Notes under the pieces: model-generated
Seen by the model: the letters and a program-made list of their open reading frames with translations, nothing else
What the model was told of the DNA's origin: nothing
The model's database searches: none
Made by a program: the position numbers and the translations under genes
Shown here: positions 57,121 through 64,000 of the stretch, one piece after another
Position numbering within the stretch: position 1 is the stretch's first letter
Layout of the letters: the number at the start of each line of letters is the position of its first letter
Origin: Heterocephalus glaber
Lineage: Eukaryota > Chordata > Mammalia > Rodentia > Bathyergidae
Reading direction: 5' to 3'
NCBI RefSeq assembly: GCF_000247695.1
Contig: NW_004624848.1
Coordinates: forward strand, 3,794,007 to 3,858,006
Length of the DNA stretch: 64,000 nt

Positions 57121-60018
57121 TGGCACAAATTATATCTTCTTAGTGAGGAAATACCTTTCTCAGAAATAAAATACATGTTTTTTTCATTTCTTCTATACAT
57201 ATCAGAGTGTCATGTCATAAAAATTATCTGTAATAAGATGCCCTCTCTACCTTGATTTATGGAGAAAGTCCAACCTGACTTGATTTGGACAGCCTTGCTC
57301 ACTGTGGTGTTAATCCTAATAAAACTCAAAATCAAGCCCTTTTTTTTTACTGGCCAGTCATTCATAAGAGTAAGGAAAGACTGACTTAAACGCCAGCCCT
57401 CTGGAGACGCAGCTGGATGGTAATCAGTGCTCCGTCGGCTTCAGTTCCACCCCTAGCAACACAAGAAGAAAAAATTAAAAACTAAAAATGAAAACCGACT
57501 TGACATCTTCATGGAAACAGATAACAACTAATTAGTATTAATTTGAGAAAGTCGATGAGAATCTTTTATACTTGTTTTGAATATTTTCAACTAACAAAAA
57601 ATAATTACAGTTCCCAATTGTGTATTTACTACAAAGCAATATTTAAGTAAGTCTAGGCGTTTCAGAAGGGAAACACCTGCTAACCACATCCAGACACTGG
57701 GCTGACAGGATTTCTGAAATGAGTAACATCTGGGAAATGTGAGTTAAATTAATTGCAGACACTTCAGGCTCATTCTAGTCAAAAATTAAAATTGTTGCTC
57801 AAGACTTTGACTGAATCTCAAACCTCCTTGCCTGGTCCTGACAGACTTAGGAAATCTCAAAAGGATTCCTGAGGAGTCCTCTTGCTTTATTGTTGTAATA
57901 AACCCCCCATGAGGCTTTCCTCCTGGCAGGGATGGTTTCCCCCTGCGTAGCTGCATGCCTGTCTCACAGGAGCGGGAGCTCCTCACAGCGCATCCCGAGA
58001 GCAGTAGGAGACACAGGGTCCAATGAGCCTGCTCCTTGGTGACTCTCAGCTCTCAGCACCAAACATTGGAGTGGAAAAATCCCCCCAGGCTACCTTTTCT
58101 TATGTTAATGTATTTCCCCCACTTGCCTCAATTTGCAAAATATTACTGTTAACCTCTTGCGGGCGCCTTTCTTCCCCAGCCATGGGGAGAGGCATTGGCA
58201 TTGTTGCAGCCCGTCCCTGGCGTGCACAATGCTGCCTTTTCTGCCTGAACCACTGCAGGGCGGAGAGGCAGGGGCTTCTGCATGAATGGGGCATTTGAAG
58301 TGTGCATTTTATATTCAGAGCATGGGCAGAAAGAAAATGTTTCTTTCTGAAAAATGTCACTGTTTAAGGCATGGATCCTAAGGTGCATTCTTCTCGTTAA
58401 AAGGCAAAAAAAAAAAAAAATTGCAGGGACCCTACTTCACATTATTCCACATTATAGATGGCCTTCCAACATGCATGATATCCTGGTCTTTTTTTCTTTT
58501 GTTAACTGCAGAGTTTAAAATAATTTGAACCAATTCATCAACTTTCCACAAATAAAATAACCGTGATGGCTTTAGAGTTTGTTGATGCTTTCTGTGGAGT
58601 ATCCAAATACAGAGCAACATTCTATCATGTTTCTCGCTGCTTAAAAGACTATAATTTCAAAATCCATGCAGGAAGGGAAATGGGGTTTACAGAGACATCC
58701 ACACTGGGAGATTGCTTACTGAGGCAGCATGTGAGCTGCTACGCTAAGTGCTCGGCACACGGGAATCTTAACACCCTAAGTGCTGGCTTCCCTGGGGCAG
58801 ACAGAACTCAGACAATGCCCAATTCTCATAAGGATGAAGGCGTTTTGTGTCTGGAACTCAGACCTCAAACCAGACTCTAATCAGTTGACCTTAGGAAGGG
58901 GAAATCATCCTCGGTGGGCTTGGCCAAATCAGGTGACCCTGCAAAGGGCCAGGACTCCTTAGCAGAGGGCACTTGAAGCCGGAGCAGGGTGGCAGGTGGC
59001 AGGTGGAGCAGCGGCATGGGGAGGAGCCCAGGCCACCTCCGGCTGAGAGCCATCCCTACCCTGCAGGACGGAGCAGGGGAGCAGGGAAGAGAGCTGGGCC
59101 ACCAGCGTTTCAGCCTGAGTGGCCAGCGAGTGTCCCAGACTTCGCTCCGCATGGCCTCAACCAGATGAGTGGCTCTTGCTGAACTGTCCCACTGTGCACG
59201 CGTGGAAAAGTGATGAAATCCCCACTCATAGTCGGGAAAGCAGGCATTGTAAAGGAAGGAAGAGGGAGAAGGAGAAGAAGCAGGGGAGAGGGGCTAGCAT
59301 GTGAGAGGAGAATGGAAAGGGGCATACAAAGCCCTCCAGTCAGCCATGGCAGCTTCTCGGCCACATTCGGTTTTCATTAAGGCCACAGACAGGTTCTCCT
59401 GGAAAAGCACTATGAATGGAAATTGCCTTATTACTTCTCACAGAAAAGGCCAAATTCTGTTATTTTCTCCCTGTACGCCGCTAAGGAGATAAACATTTTC
59501 CTTATTCATTCTGTAATTCAAGACACACTGGGACTGTCTTCCAAAGAAAGTCCAGAATTTACCCTGTGGAGCTTGGTCTGCGAATCATGGTCACTTGGTG
59601 GAGAGTATCGGTCCCCAGCCCACCCTGGAGCCGGGTCAGTGGATGGTTCTGACCAGTCTGAACGCGAGTGGACTCAGTTCAAGCCAAGGAAGAGGTGGGC
59701 GGCTGCCTGCAGCTCTGCATGCGTGTCCCAGTTTCTGAACTACAACCAGGAGTCTATTTCGAACCTCACTCACCCTTGGAACTTTCTAATGTGCTCCCTG
59801 CCGTTAATTTGAAGGCTAAAAACAGCTTCCCCAGTCTAATTGTCCAATTAGCTCTACAACCAGAGGCGGTGGTTCGGGAATTGTGAACAATATCAGTATA
59901 TCTAAATTTCAGTTTAGAAAAGGAGAGGGGGAAATAGTTTTCAAATGATCTTATTGAATAATTTATCTCCATTCACAACTTGGTCTCTCACAAAGACTCA
60001 GCATGAAGGAAAAAGCAA
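57121..60018. other. Intergenic stretch with no recognised feature
   Basis: Unassigned DNA including an A14 run near 58407. No gene evidence despite scattered short open frames. Confidence 0.5.
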
Positions 60019-60174
60019 CTTTTTTTTCCTGTTCTTTGAGACAGGGTCTCAATATAGAGTTCAGGCTGGTCTTGAACTCACTATGTAGTCCAGGCTGGCC
60101 TCGAACTCAGGGATCCTCATGCCTCAGCCTCCGGAGTGCTGGGATTTACAGGCGTGCACCACCACGCCCTGCAA
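60019..60174 (-). repeat. B1 SINE with internal duplication, antisense
   Basis: gagacagggtctcaatatag, caggctggtcttgaactcac, caggctggcctcgaactcag, gtgctgggatttacaggcgt. Near consensus. Confidence 0.9.
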
Positions 60175-60319
60175 AAGCACCTTTCGTTTCTGTTCCTCAT
60201 TCTTTCCGGATTATCATCTGCCCCATGCTAAGTAAGCACTAGGAGGTGGTGGCTGGGGCAGTGGGTGGTGCTGATGCTGTCAGTAGAAAAGTCAAACGTA
60301 GCAGATCTCAGACCTTGTT

Positions 60320-60720
60320 AGGGTTGATATCTAGATGTCCTCCCAAAGCCTCATGTACTCATGGAGGGGGGGCTTTGGGAGGTGACTGGATCATGGGTAT
60401 GTGACACTGTAGCTGAGTGTGATGCTGGGAGGTAAAGCCTGGTGAGAAGAGGTGGGTTGCTGTATATAGCTTCCTCAAAGGAAGAAGACACCTATAGATC
60501 ATCCCTCTTCCTCCCTTGATTTTGTGTGCTGCTTCCTGCCTACCCTGCTATGGACTGTTTCCCCTCTGCGATACCCCTCTGCCATTTCACTCTGCCTTAG
60601 AGCCAGCCGACTATGGACTGAAACCTCTACACACTGTGACCCAAATGAACTTTTCCTCCTTTAACTTGTGTGTGGGGGTGTCACGTATTTTGTCCCAGCT
60701 ATGAGAAAGTGACTAAGACA
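60320..60720 (+). mobile_element. MaLR-type LTR, best copy
   Basis: gttgatatctagatgtcctc, ccaaagcctcatgtactcat, gctttgggaggtgactggat, ctatggactgtttcccctct, actgaaacctctacacactg, gagaaagtgactaagacag. The order matches LTRs of the mammalian MaLR (ERVL-related) group. No retroviral gene is beside it. Confidence 0.65.
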
Positions 60721-60929
60721 GACCTCCAGTGGCTTAGAGGCATTTGGAACGTGTCCTAGGCCTGTATGCCACAGGTGCTGACAACAGCTATACTAAAAAT
60801 GAAATAGCAACAACAGAGCAACTTTGCTATGAGTTCTCTCCACAGAAGGAGGCCACCTGGATTCCTATGGCACATATTTTCAGTGCTGTTTTCTTTGGGC
60901 TCAAACCCAGAGCAGGGGCTCCCTATATA

Positions 60930-61215
60930 TTTTTTCCCCATTAAGGTTATTGGTACATTTTTGATATAAAATACAGTTACATTCATCATTGGGATCTTGT
61001 ACCATTGCATGAGTATCTTGGTTCTTATTTTTTCCCCTTCCCCTGCCCTCCCTTCTTTCACCCTCTCCACCCTTCCCTATTTGCAAAGACTTTGTTTCCA
61101 TTTTTTTCCTTTTCTCATATTTTTTCTTTTCCTTTCTTTCCTTTCCCCTACCCCTCCCACTTCCCGTGCTCTTTTAGAACTTTTCTTCCTATTATACAAT
61201 ATCAATTATATATTT
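60930..61215 (-). mobile_element. L1 3'-UTR fragment, antisense
   Basis: ggttcttattttttcccctt, ccctatttgcaaagactttg, tttccattttttt: the reverse complement of the polypurine region at 36030-36170, and nearly the same as 63905-64000. Confidence 0.8.
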
Positions 61216-61239
61216 TAGAAATTATAATATCAAGATCTA

Positions 61240-62075
61240 GGAGACATTACCACAGACTTTACAGAATTTAAAAGGATATAGAAAGCATATTACAAAAAAC
61301 TTTTTTGAAATAAATTTGACAACTTCTAAGAAATACCTTGGAAGACAAATTAATGAAACTAACGCTGGAGGAAATATAAAATTTGAATAGCATCTGTTAA
61401 AGAAAGTATATTCCTAGCTTGAAAACCTACCTATATGACAACAGCAGGCTCATATACATACATTTTAACGGATAAGTTATATCAAACATTTAAAGCAGAA
61501 AAAAGAAGCAACACTTCTCCCCGCATTTTAGGAAATCAACATTGTGCTAATCCTAAAACTGGATAAAGATAATAGAAAAAAAAGTATGAACATAGATAGA
61601 AAATTGTTTAACCAAACAAACTATTAGAAGTCAGGTCTGGCAGGATGTAGAAAGTGGTTTTGTTATAGGGATGGCAGTATTGGTTCAGCATTGGAAGATC
61701 CAGCCCCAAAAGCCATCATTTTAACAGAGGAAAGGAGAAAGCCATATGATCCTGTCAGTAGTTGGAAAAAAAGTATTGGACTAAATTCTACAGCTGTTCA
61801 TGCTAAGAGCTACCAGGAGACTAGAAGTAGAACAGAACCTTCTCAACAGATTAAAGACATGCACTCCATACTTCCAGCAAAAACACCTTATATGAATGGA
61901 GACGATACAATCTTTCTCCCTAAGGTGGGGAGCAAAGGCAGATATGCTTACTCTTTATCTGTCCATTAAACTTTGAAACCTAGGCCCCACCAAAATAGTC
62001 TGGCAATAAAATAACACAATTAGGATAGGATTGGCAAGGTAGAAGCAAAATCTTTATATGTAGATGAAATGACCA
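61240..62075 (+). mobile_element. Degraded L1 ORF2 (reverse-transcriptase region) fragment
   Basis: Conceptual segments in ORF2 order: a stretch with a kLDKDNRKK-like piece near 61555, GFVIGMAVLVQHWK-like near 61660, a KPYDPVSS-like piece at 61740, YMNGDDTIFLP at 61890 and KSLYVDEMTIY at 62050. Frameshifts and stops show it is a dead fragment. It is sense-oriented, opposite to the neighbouring 3' end at 60930. Confidence 0.75.
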
Positions 62076-63117
62076 TCTACAGGGGCTCCCTATATTTAAT
62101 GAATTGCTCCTAATTTTCTCCATTAAGTTTTTCTCAATTTAGTCCTGGGAAAGAATAGGTATCTTCAGATTCCTGGTCTCATATGCTCTGCATTTTATGC
62201 ATTTTTGTCAGTATAGCTGGAAGTACTGTGTATGAACAACAGGGAAAGTATCATCATAAATTTATTATGATTTAAGGGTCCCCCAGGAATGATCTTAAAA
62301 GGTCGGGGTCAAGGCTAGAGTGAGAAAACAGATGTGCCTGTGCTTTCCCACCTGTGCTTGCTCTCTCAGGTTGCACAAGCGCTCAGCACGCTCTGCCACT
62401 GCCTGGCATGAGCCTCGCTGTGCAGTCTGGCCACAGGTTTGCTAGGATCTTTTCTAAGGCAGTAGTCTTTTCTTAACTTTTTGTGTCCCTATCTCTGTCA
62501 AATAATATTTGCTGGAAATCTGTCATATACTTAATGAGTCACTTTAAGAAGCTTGGTCTTTATTTTAAAAAAGGACGATGTTTACTTGGAGACACTTTCA
62601 TTGTATCAGGCCCTGTAAAAGTTAGTAACCACTGTGGGGCATTTTTAGCTTTCCTTAAATAAGGGATAAAATGACCCACCAGGCTTCACCTGGTATTGGT
62701 TCTTTTTCTTTCTTTCTGTTGTTTTTCTTCCCATATTTCCACACCCTAACATGAGATATGGAATTTAGTGTCTTTTTGTTTTCCAGTTCACCATAAAGTC
62801 TCCTCACCAAGAGAGAAACTGCTGTGTTTTGCCGAGGCCCAGGTTGTTAGGGACCAGCCAAGTCTGGCAGTGTCTCCGACTGCTGAGCATATTGCTCTTT
62901 TAACTATCAATTGTATGTTTTAAATTTTTTCAACACTTAAAAAATTATTTTTAATTGATAATAACACAAAAATTGTGCATATTAATGTGGCACCGTGTGA
63001 TGTTTTGATATGTGTATGTATTACACGTCTTTCAATCAGGTTGAATGTACTCCTTAACATTCTCCATTTCCTTATGTGAAAACTTTCAAAACCCTGTCTT
63101 CCAGCTTTTCTTTCTTT
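62076..63117. other. Intergenic stretch with no recognised feature
   Basis: AT-rich; 62940-63075 resembles L1 or ERV-like AT-rich DNA but cannot be named. Confidence 0.45.
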
Positions 63118-63200
63118 CTTTTTTTTTTGTACCAGGGATCGAACTCGGGACCTTGCACTTGCGAGGCAGGCACCAGAACCACTGAGCTCAATCCCAGGCC
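63118..63200 (-). repeat. tRNA-Ala-like SINE, antisense
   Basis: Poly-T, gtaccagggatcgaactcgg, ctgagctcaatcccaggccc; flanking repeat approximately tccagctttt / cccagcttt. Confidence 0.9.
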
Positions 63201-63835
63201 CGCTCCCAGCTTTGTGAAATGCAGAGGGCGTCCCCGTCAACCCCCTGTAACCTGGCACCTGCCGAGCCCCGCGTCCAACTCCACAAGTGAGCGGGACTTC
63301 GAGGAGCTCTCTCTGGCCCCGGCCATCCAATTGCTGTGCTCTGGTGCTGCCCTGGACCCCGGACCGAGGCTGGAGACCGTGCACAGCCTCCCTTCTTGTT
63401 CCCAGGGTCTCTGGAGACGAAAGCATCAAATCAAGTTCGGCCTGAACTGAGACTTCATATGGAAACGACTCCCTTCGATTTATTTGAAGAAGTCCATAAG
63501 CTGCGCTTTGCACAATGCGGGGAACATAACATCAGGGGAGAAGGAGGTTAATGGTGTTAACATATTATTTTGAAGGAAAAAACCAAAGGTTTTTCTTTCC
63601 TCACAGATGGCCTGCATGTGGCCCCATCCTCAGGGCTTCCCAGGTGTCATGGAGATGTATTGCTTTGTCCAGCACTTAAGGATAAAAGGTGCTAATGTAA
63701 TTATTTTTATATTGAACCACACACTGTTAGGATGCAAATAACTGTAAGAAGTTAAAAGTGAGAACTAACCATGCTTATCAGGGAAAGAACATATCTAATT
63801 TTAGAAAAGCTATTTTCTTTTCTTTTTTTTCTTAA
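63201..63835. other. Intergenic stretch with no recognised feature
   Basis: 63220-63430 is GC-rich and the rest AT-rich. Overlapping open frames on both strands do not resemble a known protein. Confidence 0.45.
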
Positions 63836-64000
63836 ATTCTTTTATTGGTACATTGTAGGTATACAACACAATTGCATTTCTCACTGGGAATTGTACCTTT
63901 ACAGGATGCATCTTGGTTCTTATTTTTTCCCCATTCCTAGTCCTCCCTTCACCCCCTCCACCCTTCCCTATTTACAAAGACTTTGTTTCCATTTTTTCCA
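63836..64000 (-). mobile_element. L1 3' end, antisense, continues past the window
   Basis: ttcttttattggtacattgt, ggatgcatcttggttcttat and ccctatttacaaagactttg match the fragment at 60930-61215 in order; the element runs off the window. Confidence 0.75.

Noticed and set aside
61691..61969. 92-codon frame that could look like a small gene
   Set aside because: Its segments follow the order of L1 ORF2, so it is a decayed LINE fragment.
32931..64000. Exons of the neighbouring genes expected by synteny (SPMIP2, RAPGEF2)
   Set aside because: No segment could be matched with confidence by eye; a protein-to-genome search would be decisive.
1..64000. CRISPR arrays, operons, phage or bacterial mobile systems
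   Set aside because: No regularly spaced repeats or compact gene strings; the exon-intron structure and SINE/LINE content show a rodent genome.

Overview
The window is vertebrate, and by its repeats rodent, genomic DNA. It has split exons with GT-AG introns, no bacterial operon structure, and dense short interspersed repeats. The repeats are B1 (7SL-derived), dimeric B1-ID-like elements, and many copies of a tRNA-Ala-like SINE with A box, B box, a GGTACC end and an A tail. This SINE is not the mouse/rat ID or B2 consensus, so a rodent outside the mouse-rat group (for example beaver, dormouse or squirrel-related) is likely. I cannot fix the species from sequence alone.

One protein-coding gene is supported. 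Nine consecutive plus-strand exons between 3754 and 29878 encode the C-terminal ~830 residues of folliculin-interacting protein 2 (FNIP2). If the human 17-exon layout holds, these are exons 9-17. All nine exons join in one open frame with canonical splice sites, including a 1333-bp exon for the disordered central region. The earlier exons lie upstream of the window. The 3' UTR probably runs from 29879 to a polyadenylation signal at 32900-32905, about 3 kb.

Layout: 1-3753 is upstream intron with SINEs. 3754-7064 holds four exons, 11317-13506 two exons, 24113-24313 and 27656-27771 one exon each, and 29800-29878 the terminal coding exon. The 10.6-kb intron 13507-24112 holds an L1 3' fragment, a CpG-rich block, a TIR element and several SINEs. 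From about 32.9 kb to 64 kb I find no convincing gene. This part has L1 3' ends, a degraded L1 ORF2 piece, MaLR-type LTRs, one other LTR-like element with an internal 42-bp triplication, two TA-flanked terminal-inverted-repeat elements (one an almost complete foldback), microsatellites, and four CpG-rich blocks without a recognisable gene.

The gene's product acts with folliculin at the lysosome in amino-acid signalling to mTORC1 and AMPK; nothing else in the window is recognisably part of that pathway. I did not find a new multigene system. The most interesting items are the CpG-rich blocks far from a known promoter, the foldback transposon, a tandem SINE pair sharing one target-site duplication, and the conserved islands in the fast-changing FNIP2 exon.
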